A stretch of 64,000 bases of DNA from Cryptomeria japonica (lineage: Eukaryota > Streptophyta > Pinopsida > Cupressales > Cupressaceae), in assembly GCF_030272615.1 (NCBI RefSeq), contig NC_081413.1, positions 560,393,945 to 560,457,944 on the forward strand. The letters are read 5' to 3'. Made by a program: the position numbers and the translations under genes. Of this stretch, positions 1-10,890 are shown piece after piece. Within the stretch, counting starts at the first letter, position 1. Every line of letters starts with the position of its first letter. The notes below the pieces were generated by a model. The model saw only the letters and a list, made by a program, of their open reading frames with translations. It was not told the DNA's origin and did not search any database.

Positions 1-410
1 AAGAAATGGTCCAAAATTTCTGATATATTGGCAAAGTTTAGCCTTCTATTAGTCCAAGTGAATCTACCATTCTTAGGTATGATATCAACCAACTTGTAGC
101 TAGATACAAATTCTCTAAAATCATCCATAACTTTTGAAGGTTTCCAAAGACCACCAAACTTCTCATCAATGTCCAAAAGAGCATTGAAGTCACCAACAAC
201 TATGACCTTGCCCTTTTCCAACTGACTAGCTTGGTTGGAGACCTCATTCCAAACTTTTATTTTTTCTGTGGTCTTAATAGGTCCATAAATATTAAATAAT
301 GGAAAGGAGATATTGGTTTTCTTATAGACAATGATGCACACCAACTAGTGATCAAATGAAGCTATGGGATGCATTTCAATTTTGGAGGGGTTATGATAGG
401 GAGATTGCTA
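1..410 (-). pseudogene. LINE ORF2 endonuclease, C-terminal half (fragment)
   Basis: Reading the minus strand gives the second half of an APE-type endonuclease of a plant non-LTR retrotransposon. Visible landmarks are an IASFDH-like stretch near 360-380, an N-I-Y-G-P motif near 280, the catalytic-type VVGDFNALLD near 195-215 and FTWTNRR near 65-80. In the family, GDFN and the later W-T-N-R patch help form the metal-dependent nicking site for target-primed reverse transcription. One in-frame stop (W to TAG next to DH) shows decay. The RT domain would continue left of the window. The first half of the same domain is at 2511-2760, separated by about 2.1 kb of unrelated DNA. Identification as LINE endonuclease is firm; the exact break near 400-410 is approximate. 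Confidence 0.8.
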
Positions 411-2510
411 GGAAAGTGCTCAAAAGGAAAGTTTGAGTCAAGAGGTTTAATTTGTTACCCAAAAACTTGTTTGAGGCTGTTTTATGTGTTTACGAAATCA
501 TTCTTGTGGTTATAGTGCCAAGCACTTCAGGCATCACTTTCCTAACAAACTCCCCTTTTGGTGATAGCTCACACCCATGCTCAACCTACTCAAATTACTC
601 ACTCCACCCATCTACACATCCTCAATCTCTGTTATTTTGGCATTCAACCCTCTGTTACAGAGTGTATTAGGAGTCTTCAACATGGACATGTAGGGACAAC
701 AAGGTTTTTGTCAAGTTTGACAACCAAACTTAGTTCTAGGCCCATAGACTTGGCTTACTCAATACACCAACCAAGGGTCAAAATCTAAAAAAGGGACTAC
801 ACACTACCCAAAGGCCTATATGTTTCTTATTTAATTTTTTTAACATGTCCACACAAATTCTTATGAGCCCTAAACTCCTCCTTGCAATCGAGTTCTAAAA
901 AAAGTGTGTGTTATGCAGTCAAAGGCTACTAGCCTGTGGAGGGCTAATTGGCCAATTTTTGTTCACCCTGCCCAACGATGGGATTCTCCTCCAACAAAAT
1001 TGTTTTGGATGGTGTGGAATAGGTCATAGAAAGGATATTTTCATGGTTTTAGGTTCCACCAACTTAGTTTAGTGACTATCCACAAAATTGGGCTTAAAGG
1101 TAGGGTTTCATGAGGGTTTGGGTGCTTCCACCATGGACTCCTCTCACCAAGATTGATTCAAAATCCCACATTGCTTGGAGACCTCTTCCATATAAAATTA
1201 GAGCTTCCCCTTCCTTTTTTTAGACAAGCATTATGCCAAACACTTGGCAAACCATTGAGAAAAACAGTAAAAGTGTCACTGTCACAGTCAAAATGCTGCC
1301 CTTTTACCAGTCAGCGATCATTACACCTTTGGATCTGCATAATGAAGAGTTTTGAATTGGAAATACACCTCAATGAGGTCTGAAAACATTGGATAATATT
1401 CTTATTACAATGCCTTCTCAGTTACAAGGCTTGGATGATGCTTTTGAAGCATTCCATAAGCAAATTGACAACACAATTCATAAAAATAGTGAACTCACTA
1501 TTTTGTTTACAAAATGAGAATGTTTGATAATAACAAGCTATTATAATAAACTAATATGATTCTCAACACACTTGGACACATATCCAAACCTCTACATCAT
1601 GCATTTGTTCACTCCAAATTCCTTTTGGGTGCAACTCTTGAGTTTTGATCATGTTACCAGCTAAGTAATCAATACTTGCCTAGTATTCACTCAAGTCCTT
1701 CTTCCAACCACACTCTTGGCATAAAATATAGCATATGTATAGTATATACATGAACTACAACTTGACTAAATCCATTTTGTGGGATCCCAGACCTAGATTA
1801 GTCAAGTGGTGACATTTTAGAACTTCAAACCCTTGACAGGGCAGTGAGCACACAGATTGAAAATAATTTTGTACAATAAAATTTCCAAAAGAAACTGATA
1901 CAAAAATAAACTAGAGACCATTATACAAATGTTATTCACACTTACCAAAGGTATAGTAAAAACTATGGAGCTACAGTACGGACTGTTTCACAAAGGAAGG
2001 AAAAACCAGTCATAAAAGCCAAAATTTCATGATTTTATTAAAAAGATCTTGCTCATACAATAACCAACCCTTTAAAAGGAAAAGGGATTCATTTTATAGT
2101 TTTTCCAGTTGGTTATCAAGTCTTATAATGGACATGAGGCTTCCATAACTTCAATTTCCAAGAAAATGATAATTTTGACAATTTACAAGCCCAAATGACA
2201 ACATTTTTTGCTCCAAAAGACTTTTTTGACACTCTAACCTTATCAACTTGTCTAAACAAATTTGATATGCCTAAAAAAACTTATCAAACATGTTTCAATG
2301 CTTTGGAAAGAATTAGAAGACCTTTTTGGCAATATTGCACATTTTTGCCAAAAACTGTCAACTTAAAGCCTAAAAGGCAAAACTTGATCTCTTGAGACCA
2401 AAATGAGATAAAAACCACTAAAAATAACACATAACAACCTAAAACAACATTATCAATCTAACACAAGACATTAAAAAAAAGAAAGCATTAAATACTCAAA
2501 AATGGGAGTT
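411..2510. other. Unidentified 2.1-kb segment interrupting the LINE endonuclease
   Basis: This stretch separates two halves of one endonuclease domain, so it is probably an insertion. I find no domain, no clear LTR, no convincing terminal inverted repeats and no credible ORF; the longest frames are under 80 codons with no recognisable motif. An old non-autonomous DNA element or LTR fragment is possible. Confidence 0.45.
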
Positions 2511-2760
2511 TTACTCAACTAGGTGCTCCTGCACAAGGTTCCACATAATTCCCAAGCCTCTAGCCGAACCTCTGACATCTCGAAAAATGCCTTCCCACTT
2601 AAAATAATATTTTGTGAACTCAACCGCCTTTTCCTTACTTAGCTTTGTTTCTTGTAGAATATATACTTCTGAATCGATCTTGGCCAAAGTCCTTTTGACC
2701 AAGCGTTTTTTGTCAGGAGCTGAAAGGCCCCTGACATTCCATGAGGTGATCCTCCCTTGG
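2511..2760 (-). pseudogene. LINE ORF2 endonuclease, N-terminal part
   Basis: The minus strand starts with the hallmark of plant LINE ORF2, S-W-N-V-R-G-L, near 2730-2745. It continues through DKKRLVK and the metal-binding motif I-L-Q-E-T-K near 2655-2640, then GSARGLGIMWN before a stop at 2511. The L-Q-E-T-K glutamate is the conserved acidic residue of APE-type endonucleases. The remainder of the domain is found at 1-410, so the frame is cut by the 411-2510 segment. It follows directly on the ORF1-like tail at 2761-3226, as expected for a LINE read from right to left. Confidence 0.85.
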
Positions 2761-3226
2761 TAGGATTCAAAAATTTCAACATACTTACAATTCCCTTCTC
2801 ATTTTCCCTCTACTCCATAACTATTTTGTGGCTTTTCCTTCCTCTTGTGCCTTTCACTCTTCCAAGGACAATATTTGCTGATTGGCTGATGCATCTTGGA
2901 TCCACTGTATTCAGATCAACACCATCACTATCTGACTTAGATATATCCAAATCAGACTCCTGTAGTATCTCCACAACTATGGGGTATTTAATTGGATTCA
3001 TCATTATGTCATTATTTGGGATGATGTTGCAATCTAATGGGATGTCTTGGGTAGGAATCTTCATCCTTACATCTTGGTTTGAACCTATGTTGATGGATTT
3101 AGGGCCTTCTAAAAGACGGGTTTCAGGTTCCAAATTTTTCTCTTTTACCTTCCATACCTGTTTTGGTTTTCTGTGATGGTGGTTAAAGGCCTTTCTCACG
3201 AATAGTTTGCATTTGTTGGTACTATG
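2761..3226 (-). pseudogene. LINE ORF1, C-terminal linker region
   Basis: An open minus-strand frame of about 130 codons ends with an RGRKSHK basic patch shortly before the endonuclease start, an arrangement common in plant LINEs. It contains a DLDISKSDSD acidic stretch and no zinc knuckle that I can see. Its upstream end at 3221 joins in frame to the DUF4283-containing piece at 27189-27990 when the intervening LTR element and one copy of CTATG are ignored. The codon is split ag|t, with the last base on this side. This shows both pieces once formed one ORF1. Exact function of this linker is unknown. Confidence 0.75.
3222..3226. repeat. Target-site duplication of outer element (left copy)
   Basis: CTATG stands immediately left of the TG that opens the LTR and is repeated exactly at 27189-27193, immediately right of the other LTR's terminal CA. 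A 5-bp duplication is the normal result of Ty3/gypsy integrase. Confidence 0.9.
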
Positions 3227-3595
3227 TGTAAAGCGGAAAATAATCGAACCCTAGTTGCTCTCCCCTCTTCCAACTCCAAGGAGAGAGAAGGGAGGTTACT
3301 AGGGTTGACGGTTTTCACTTAGGGGAGACTTTAGATTCAAAAGAGGGGTTGAAACCCACAAGATCCAATCCCACACAATGCAAGATTGGATTCTAACTGA
3401 GTTTCAAGGATTAAGACAGCAAGACTACCCTCTTTTGTAAAGAATGTGCATAGAATGATTAAGCTAGGAATGCATAGAAAGTGAGAAAGATTCACTTATA
3501 AACTGAGATAGGGATATAGGATGAAGCTGCGGACCTGGAATTAGAAGTAAAATGTTGATACGGCGCTGTCCTACAAATTTGGGCAAAAGTTGACA

Positions 3596-3625
3596 GGACG
3601 ATGGCACCCGGCGTGCACATGGTCC
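3596..3625. repeat. Imperfect inverted-repeat motif in LTR
   Basis: GGACGATG and CATGGTCC form the arms of a 30-bp imperfect hairpin around a GC-rich centre. Related copies occur at 8736-8765, 25525-25554, 26323-26352 and, diverged, 42807-42833. Confidence 0.6.
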
Positions 3626-4222
3626 TTTGAAAAATCCACGAAATGAAGGGGGATCTGTTCGTCTCTGCACAAGGATTCTAGATCTTCAATTTCAGTCACG
3701 TACCTGAAACCTACACATAGAAAAGCGAAGACGATTGGGGGGTTAGGGATTAGGGGTTTTCCCTTAGGTCAAACCCCGATTTTGGAATTAACCAAGAAAT
3801 GAGAAATGCTGTAAATGTAAATGATTGTAATGTAAAACAAGTACTAATACCTTGTTGTAAGGATGTTTGTATCCTTATGTGCGAAGATATAGATGTTGTT
3901 GTTTTTTGTATGTTGTATGTTGTAGTATGTGATCTCTTCTTCAATGGTTGAATCCTTGTCTTGAATGCAACACTTAGCCTTGAATGGAGACTTAGAATGA
4001 TCAATTGCTTGAAGGAATGTTTGAATGCTTGAATGTTTGAGTATCATTTCCATGCTTTTTCCATCTTACCAAATGAGAGAGGAAAATGTAGTTTATATAC
4101 TTGTCAATTAGGGCTGATAGACTAATTTTCCCGACCTTAGGCCGACCAGGAAATGTTATTTTCCAAATTGCAAACAAAAAGACCCAAAGCCCCATAGGAG
4201 ACCGGGCCCAAAATAGGGCCAG

Positions 4223-4249
4223 GGACCAGGACGCTGGGCGCCCTGGTCC
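4223..4249. repeat. GC-rich palindrome in LTR (single full copy)
   Basis: The arms are GGACCAGG(A)C and GCCCTGGTCC, followed by a partial extra right arm. The opposite LTR has two complete tandem copies (26957-26983 and 26988-27013). Confidence 0.7.
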
Positions 4250-4436
4250 TGCGCCCTGGTCCCACCTCCTGGGACAGCAGGGTGCAAGGAGGGATCAGGC
4301 CAGGGTGCTGGAAAAATGCAGTTTTTTGGTGTTGTGAACAAGTTTCGGGGTCTCCATTCAGGTTCCGTGTTGCGTCACCATCGTGAAGACCGAAATGTAG
4401 TCAAAATTGCAAGTGTCGCAATTTTAAGACGCTACA

Positions 4437-4452
4437 TTTAGCCCCCACTTTA
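4437..4452 (-). other. Polypurine tract of outer element
   Basis: On the minus strand TAAAGTGGGGGCTAAA lies directly before the 3' LTR's TGTAGCG. This is the usual position and composition of the plus-strand priming site. Confidence 0.85.
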
Positions 4453-5180
4453 GCGGGAGTATAGGCGTACGCTCATACTTCTGGTAAAGTACAAGGAAAC
4501 AACATTGAAAGGCTTTCACCACATCAAGGAGGCAAGACACACCAAGCCCCTAGTGGACTAAGGATCTTACGACTTCGATTGACAAAGTAAAAGGGAAGAT
4601 CACGAGGGAGAACCATGACTGTCAGTAGTAAGGTTCCCTCACTGTGAGTCATGCAAGAAAAATACCAAAAATTTTCAAGGCAAGGCTAAGTTCGCCAAGA
4701 AATTTTCAAGTATCCTGAAGGGATAGACAGGGTGTATGCCCCCCTACGTTAAAGCGATCGCACATGCCTCAATGGGGGTGATTGCTTTAACGTAGTGATA
4801 CACATAAGAAATGAGAAGGGAAAGGAGCACGTTATCACAAAGATTTAGCCCCCAAGTGTGTGATAAACCCAAGGATAATAGATACAAAACACAAAGCACG
4901 AGGTGAATTCGCTTTCCTCGGGGTCAGTATGCTGTATGATAAGTCATGTATATCATATGTATGTATGCATAATTGTTCTTCATTCCCCAATCAAGGAAGG
5001 TCACCTAGAAGAAGGGAACACATGTGTCTTTTGAGTCAACATGAGAGAGACCAAAAGAGATCTCAATGCTTTGCATCGTCCTCAAGTAGACAACACTAAG
5101 GACAACAAATAGAAGAATGAGAATAACACATAGAAGAAGTAACAAAAGAGAGGAGGAGAGAATCTGCTATGCTAATGTAA
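4453..5180. other. 3' untranslated region of outer element
   Basis: About 730 bp between the stop of the Gag-like ORF and the polypurine tract. I see no domain or long ORF, only short frames. Confidence 0.6.
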
Positions 5181-8100
5181 CTAGTCTAGCATGTCATCTA
5201 CCCCCCGATCTTGTTGATCAATGTTTCGGGAAGGCAGGGAACACGCTAGAGGAGGAACATCCAACATAGAAGATGGAGCTATCACAAGATCCAAACAAGG
5301 GCTATGTTCATGTTCTGAGCCACGTTGTTCTTGTCTAGGAGCTAGGATAAGTGCTTTAGAAAATTCGTTAGATAAATGGTTATCAATATCAACAAGTTCA
5401 TATTCACTATCAGAAGCAAGAGGAGTAACATGTTCATCATGAATAACATTTTCATCTATATCATCATCAAGATTTATAAAAATAGGATCTTTAACTCACA
5501 CAGGATCAAGACCATCATGCATCTTATGTTTAGGAGATTTTGGAGAAAATGGAATAATGCTTGTTGAAGGTGTTTTTGGAGATTGCAAAGTTTGAGAAGC
5601 AGCTGCTTGAGCCCTAAGACGACGCTTTCATCGGCGTTCACGTACAGAACGATTATGTCTAGTCTTAGTAGGAAGTGGAGAAGATTGAGGAGGAGGAATG
5701 TTCTCATCCTTATCACTTGGGTGTTTAGGTTGTGGTCTCTTAGGCTGGATAATAGGAGAAGAGGAAGGTCTCTTCTCTCTATAAAAGGACGGAGGAGGAA
5801 CTGCTCCATATAAAGGAGGAATTTTTGGTTTAGGAAGAAGACCAAGTCCATCATGACGAGGAGGTATAGGTCTACTTTTAGAAGGTTTATTAGGCATAGA
5901 CATAGTCACATCCATAGGGATGGGTTGGGAATCTTCTTGAGGAAAGACATTAGTCTTATCTTTCAAAGGAAGAACTTCCTTCTCAAGAACGATAGGAATA
6001 TCAAGTTTAGGTGTTCTAGGTTCACTTAGAGATAGGATCATATCTGTTTTCCACTTTTGATAAGATTTGAAAAGATGATCACTTCGCGGAGGAAGAGATT
6101 GGAATTGTTTAGGCCAAAAATAATCAATAGGAATGCTAGAAGTTCTTTCTGCTGGTTTAAAGAGACTATGATTGACAGTAACAACTTCACCATTATGGGG
6201 AAATTTCAAACACTTGTGAATAGGAGAAGCAATAGCTTTCATGGAAGATAGCCAAGGATAGCCAAGCTTCACACGAAATTGTTCAGATGAAGGAATAATA
6301 GCAAAGTTTACATCAAGGGATTTGTTATGGACCTCAATAGGTAATGTAATAGAACCAATTGCAGGAGAAGAAAATGCATCAAATAATTTCACAATCACAT
6401 CTGTTTTGTCATAGATCACTTGATTCAATTGCAAAGTAAAAAGAAATTCTTCGGTAATCACATTAACAATGCACGAAGGATGAATAAGCACTCCACGGCA
6501 AGGTGTATTCTTAACTTTTGCAACTATGTATAAAGGACCATCGGGTGCCCTGATAGTTTCATTAGAATCAAATGTGATGGAAGGTTCTTTAGGGTTTTCT
6601 TGCTGCTCTACAAAGTTAATCACATTCGGAGTCATAGACACAAGACCATCAGATGAAAAAGAGGAATCATTAGTCTCAATCGCATTAGAGGTGTGAGAAG
6701 GTAATGGATCAGTAAAAATCTGAAGATTTTGGTTAGGAGGAGCTACAGATGTGTTGCCTTTATCATTCACTCCAGAAACAGAAATAGTATTATTATCAAT
6801 CAAATCTTGAATTTTACCCTTGAAAGAAAAACATTTTTCAGTATCATGCCCAGGTTGACGATGAAATTGACAAAAAGCTTTGTTATCAAAATAGGGTGAA
6901 TTAATCTTTGCAGGATCTATTTGCCTTATAGGAGGAAGAGTAAGCACATTTTGTTCCAATAGCTTATTCATAATACTATGCAATGATTCATTCAAAGGAG
7001 TATACTTTCTTTCTTTCTTGAAAAACTTAGAAATAGGAGGCACACCTGATGCTACATTCACATTGTTGTTGATGATGTTTTCATTGAATTTGATGGAATC
7101 TCTATTCGGTTTAAACTTTCCAAATGGTTGTTGACTGCTATCACCCTTATCACTCGGAGCCATAGGATGTGATTGTTCCATTTGACTCACAGTCAGTTGA
7201 TAATTGTGAAGAGTTGCGCACAACTGTTGGAAAGAAGTAAACTCAGAAAACAGAAGTTTGTCTCTAATATCTTTTTGTAAATTAGAAATAAAGATTCTTT
7301 GAATATCATTGTCAGGCACTAGAAAAGAAATTTGAGCATACAAATGCTTATATCTACCAATGAAATCAGTCACTTTTTCTTTAACACCTTGTTTACAATG
7401 CATTAAATCAATCAAAGTAACTTTAGGACTTATATTGTTTTGAAATTATTGAATGAAAGCATTTGCAAGTTGTTCGAAAGAAGTAATAGAATAAAAAGGC
7501 AACGAGCAATACCATTGTAGGGCTTTATCTCTTAATGTTCTAGTAAACAGTTTTGCAAGCAACCTTTGGTCATAAGCAAAATCGGTACATATTGTTTGAA
7601 AAGTCTTAACATGTGTTAGAGGATCACCTTTACCATTATCAAGCTCCAAATGTGGGATTTCAACATGTTTAGGAGGGATAGCTCGAACAATGTCAAGAGA
7701 AAGTGGGCTCGCAACATCAAATGTGGGCACACTAAACTTAGATTGATTCATAGAGGCAATTTGTTGCTGTAAAGAAGAGACAGTTTGTGCAAGATTATTA
7801 ATGGTCGCTTCAGTCGAAGAATTCATATTAGATGTGTTAGATTGAGATGGAGGTGTTATGTTATTGAAAGAAGGTAAAGAGTAAGGTGGCGGGACACTAT
7901 GATAGTTAGTCATAGGAGAGGATTGGAAAGGAGGAACACTATAAGGAGGAATGGAATGATTGAATGAATTGCCCCCTTGTGTCATGTTCATTTGTGGAGA
8001 TGTAATAGGAACACTCATTGAAGGAGTGAATGAAGAAGTCGGATTAAATGAAGGAAGAGGGTTAATTGAAGAAGAAGGATTGCCCCCATGACTGGTAATC

Positions 8101-8606
8101 ATAGGCGGAATGTCTTGTATAGAAGTAGCCATTATGTTTGATGTAAAGGTAGGTATGCTAGCAATAGAAGTTGTCAAAGGAATAGAATGATTGACTTGAG
8201 TGGGAGGTTGTGTATAACCTAAAGTTTCAGCACAACTCTTCATAGGCATCACATTCAAATCCACAATGTGTGCAATACCACACAAAATATCAATTCCATT
8301 CTTATCACTTTGAAGCATATGTTTTAGACCCTCAATTAAAGGAAGAGCTTGACTATCGGGGTATTCTTGAGACATCCATTATCGAAAATCATCAAATTGG
8401 TTATCCAATTTCACAAGTTGTTCTACAGAAACCTCATGGAGAGCTTCTTCATCATTAGGGGGATTAGAGGAATTACCCATGTCCTCATTAAAAAGGCTAT
8501 TCAAATTAGGTTCCATCTCCTCGGTAATTAAACCTCGGAAAGACTTAATTCTACGGCTTTGTCTAACGGGAATAGTGTAAGTAGGGCTTATTGTTGTAAA
8601 ACTCAT
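5181..8606 (-). pseudogene. Gag / inactive-protease polyprotein of outer element
   Basis: One minus-strand frame of about 1,141 codons runs from ATG at 8606 to TAG at 5181, broken only by in-frame stops near 8376 (TAA), 7443 (TAA), 5628 (TGA) and 5496 (TGA). Order: an N-terminal leader; a proline/serine-rich segment (7800-8150); a retrotransposon Gag domain around 7650-7250 with LRDKALQWYCSLP; and a zinc-knuckle-like FCQFHRQPGHDTEKC near 6860. Next comes a protease-like fold in which the expected D-G-G active site is H-P-S (near 6475-6490) while downstream TLPIEV and KFPHNGE match the inner element's protease. A long proline-rich, then acidic tail ends it. No RT follows. Family knowledge says Gag packages RNA. 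The missing catalytic aspartate makes proteolysis unlikely; a structural role is inference. Confidence 0.75.
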
Positions 8607-9268
8607 GCACTAGAGAGGGAGAGGAGATTTTGAATTTTTAGAGGTAGAAAATTTCAATAAAATCAGCCAATCTTCTAGATTTAAGCTGTTAAATGCAATC
8701 ATGACAATCTCCTGAAATTTCAGAAAAAATGTCAGGGACCGTGGCGCTCGGAGTGCACACGGTCCTCGCAACTTTTTTCGAAATTTGCAGGGATGAAAGT
8801 TATGATGATTTTAAAGCTAACCTGAAAAAATTGAGTGATTTTATGATCTGTAGATAGGTGAAATTAAAGTTGCGATCTCAAAATTGAACCCTACCAAGAT
8901 TGTCGAAAAATGCAAAATTTGAATTTTGAAAAAGAGAGGGAAACTGAAATTTTGAATTTTATGATTTTAGAGGGAATACCAAAAGCAATGCAAGTTTTGA
9001 ATTTTAAAAGTTGACTCAATTTCACGCAAAATTCAATTTCGAAAGCGGAAATCAAAGTTGGTGTAATTAAACACTTAATTTCAAAAGTCACAAATTGCAA
9101 GAATTTGGATAAAGCACTGAAACTTTGAATGAACAACAACACAATTTTTAGATTTAGGACAGTAAGAACACAATTTTGACACAAAATTTCAATTTCAACA
9201 ATTTTTAAATAATTAGAAGCGTTAAACCAAACAATCACAAGACCAACTTTGACTGTAATTTTGAAAGT
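8607..9268. other. 5' leader of outer element, gag-proximal part
   Basis: This is non-coding leader between the Gag start and the inner insertion. It carries a block (about 8650-8800) that is repeated with divergence at about 25441-25590 on the far side of the inner element. Each block contains the GGAC...GTCC hairpin motif. Short frames here have no recognisable domain. Confidence 0.6.
8736..8765. repeat. Perfect 8-bp inverted repeat GGACCGTG / CACGGTCC
   Basis: The arms at 8736-8743 and 8758-8765 are exactly complementary around a GC-rich 14-nt centre. It is the best-paired member of a motif family present in both LTRs and twice in the leader of this element. Confidence 0.75.
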
Positions 9269-9273
9269 GTTAG
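9269..9273. repeat. Target-site duplication of inner element (left copy)
   Basis: GTTAG precedes the left LTR and is repeated exactly at 25436-25440 after the right LTR. Confidence 0.92.
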
Positions 9274-10060
9274 TGTTTATGGTGAAAATGGATAACAAAT
9301 AACAATAATATTGCAAGGCTAAAATGAATCCAACCACTAAACCCTAGCCCAACAATGAACAAAGATCCACCATAACATATGAAGATTACCTATGACAATG
9401 CAAATAACTCAAAATCACAAAGATTCTACCATCACATGTCCAATAGGGTTTTGATCTCCATTCTTCCTATCTCCATTGATCTTGCTTGATATATTTGCTC
9501 TCAGATTTTTGTATGCACAAGAGCTCAACAAAGAACGGAATGTGCTTGTAAGTGGAATTGTAGTGTAACCAAGTACTCCAAAATCAGTCATTAGGATGTG
9601 TCATTAGGGTTTGACAATGAAGAAAGCATCTCCTTAAATAGAAGACACAATAAGAAATGGAGGGTTAAGATTGAGAGGTGTAAAAAGAGAGGTCAGCTAG
9701 GATTAGAGGGTAGGTAAAAGAAATACCAAAATAATGAAAGAGGTAGGTAGTGTATGAATTAAGAGATGAATGACATGTGTCATGTGTAGAAAAAGATAAT
9801 GAATTAATTAAATAAATAAAGATTTATTTAATAAATAGAAGAAGTAGGATCAATTAAATAAATAAAATATTTATTTAATTTAGGAAAAGGATAATTTAAA
9901 TAAATAAATGTATTTATTTAAATGAGAAATAAGGCTAGAAGAGGATAAATGAATTAATTAAATAAATAAAAATTTATTTAATTAATAGAAGAATTAGGCT
10001 TAGATAATTAAATAAATAAAATATTTATTTAATTAGACATGACAATTTTGAGTGTCTACA
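9274..10060 (-). repeat. 3' LTR of inner element (787 bp)
   Basis: It runs from TGTTTATGG to GTGTCTACA on the plus strand and matches 24649-25435 with three differences (for example CCTATGAC against CCTAAGAC, GGTCAGC against GGTCGGC). Its right third holds five AT-rich palindromes. Confidence 0.95.
9800..10036. repeat. Five tandem AT-rich palindromes in LTR
   Basis: Units of the form AATTAAATAAATAAA-n-TTTATTTAATT follow each other with slightly different centres and spacers. They lie just inside the transcriptional start side of the LTR (U3, minus sense). The same array is at about 25170-25411 and 60565-60801. Confidence 0.8.
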
Positions 10061-10074
10061 TTTTGCCCCTCTTT
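10061..10074 (-). other. Polypurine tract of inner element
   Basis: AAAGAGGGGCAAAA on the minus strand abuts the 3' LTR start TGTAGACAC. Confidence 0.85.
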
Positions 10075-10299
10075 GAGACAATGCGGCTTGTCGCATTGTT
10101 TCAAAGAAGATAAGATGAACTGATACAGAGTTGCCCCAGTATGGGAATAATATGCCCCCTCGAGAGATTGGATGAAAATGTCTGAAAAGATTGCAGACAA
10201 TCTCTCGATAAGAAAGAAAGGCTAGAATGGGTTGACCGAATAAAATGACAAAGTCACAGGAAGAAGAATACTGACTCGGGAAATGAGGGCGAGGGCTAG

Positions 10300-10320
10300 G
10301 GTAGGCTATAAGATAGACCA
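10300..10320 (+). promoter_or_regulatory. Candidate TATA element of the antisense gene
   Basis: GGCTATAAGATAGACC lies about 95 bp before the exon 1 ATG and is conserved at 61068-61085 in the second copy. Position and sequence would suit a plant core promoter. No transcript evidence is available here. Confidence 0.4.
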
Positions 10321-10588
10321 CGGGCAAAAGATATCCTCATTGTCATCCACACCCTTACAAGATCACAGTGCAGAGCGAGAAAAGAGCAGTAGCAGTCAGC
10401 AGCGATGGCTTTCATTCATAGATTCGACCGTGTTCGCTGATTCCAGCGACCAGCAGATGTAGGAGAGCCAGTAAGTACCGCAAAACCTCCTCGTACTTTC
10501 ACGCATTTCAAGTTTTGTCATTAATGCTCAGTAAGTAGCAATAAATGCGCTAGGAATAGGGTAGTTAAAAAATGCAAAAATGCACAAC

Positions 10589-10858
10589 CGCGTCTGTGTC
10601 AGTGCCAGGCGCGTCTGTGTCCAACAGGCGCGTCTGTGTCGGTTCCAGGCGCGTCTGTGCCTGGGACCGCGTTTGTGCTGAATGCGGACGCGTTTGCGAA
10701 TTGTAGGGGCGTTTATGTCATGTAGGGACGTCTGTGTTCCCTGGCCGTGTTTGTGAATGGTATAGGCACGTGTGTGTTCAGAAAATGCGTCTGTGTTGCA
10801 TAAGCGTGTTTGTGCAGTCTATAAGCGCGTTTGTGAGCTTAAAGCGCGTTTGTGTGTC
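10589..10858 (+). repeat. Degenerate GCGTCTGTG minisatellite in the antisense intron
   Basis: About 14 units with core CGCG(T)(C/T)TGTG, spaced roughly 18-22 bp, in otherwise AT-rich DNA. Early units are nearly identical (CGCGTCTGTGTC); later ones drift to CGCGTTTGTG. The same array, similarly degenerate, is at 61354-61664. Reverse-oriented arrays occur in the sense leader at 22926-23085 and 24278-24535. Confidence 0.85.
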
Positions 10859-10890
10859 AAAATGCATAGTTTGAGTCTTTTTAGGTCAAA

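Larger units (their letters stand above)
3227..4436 (-). repeat. 3' LTR of outer element (1,210 bp)
   Basis: It begins TGTAAAGCGG and ends CGCTACA, and aligns along its whole length with 25954-27188. It contains a GC-rich inverted repeat near 4223-4249 and a GGACGATG...CATGGTCC motif at 3596-3625 that recurs elsewhere in the element. ORFs inside it are LTR shadows. Confidence 0.9.

Noticed and set aside
4101-4341. Short frames in the outer LTRs (also 26871-27171)
   Set aside because: Both strands are open over the GC-rich palindromes; the LTRs explain the sequence and no domain is present.
10025-10327. 100-codon minus-strand frame, repeated with the same limits at 60792-61094
   Set aside because: It spans the LTR/polypurine-tract junction and lies opposite the PMD gene's upstream region. 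Conservation is expected from common descent of the two copies; no domain or Gag-like feature.
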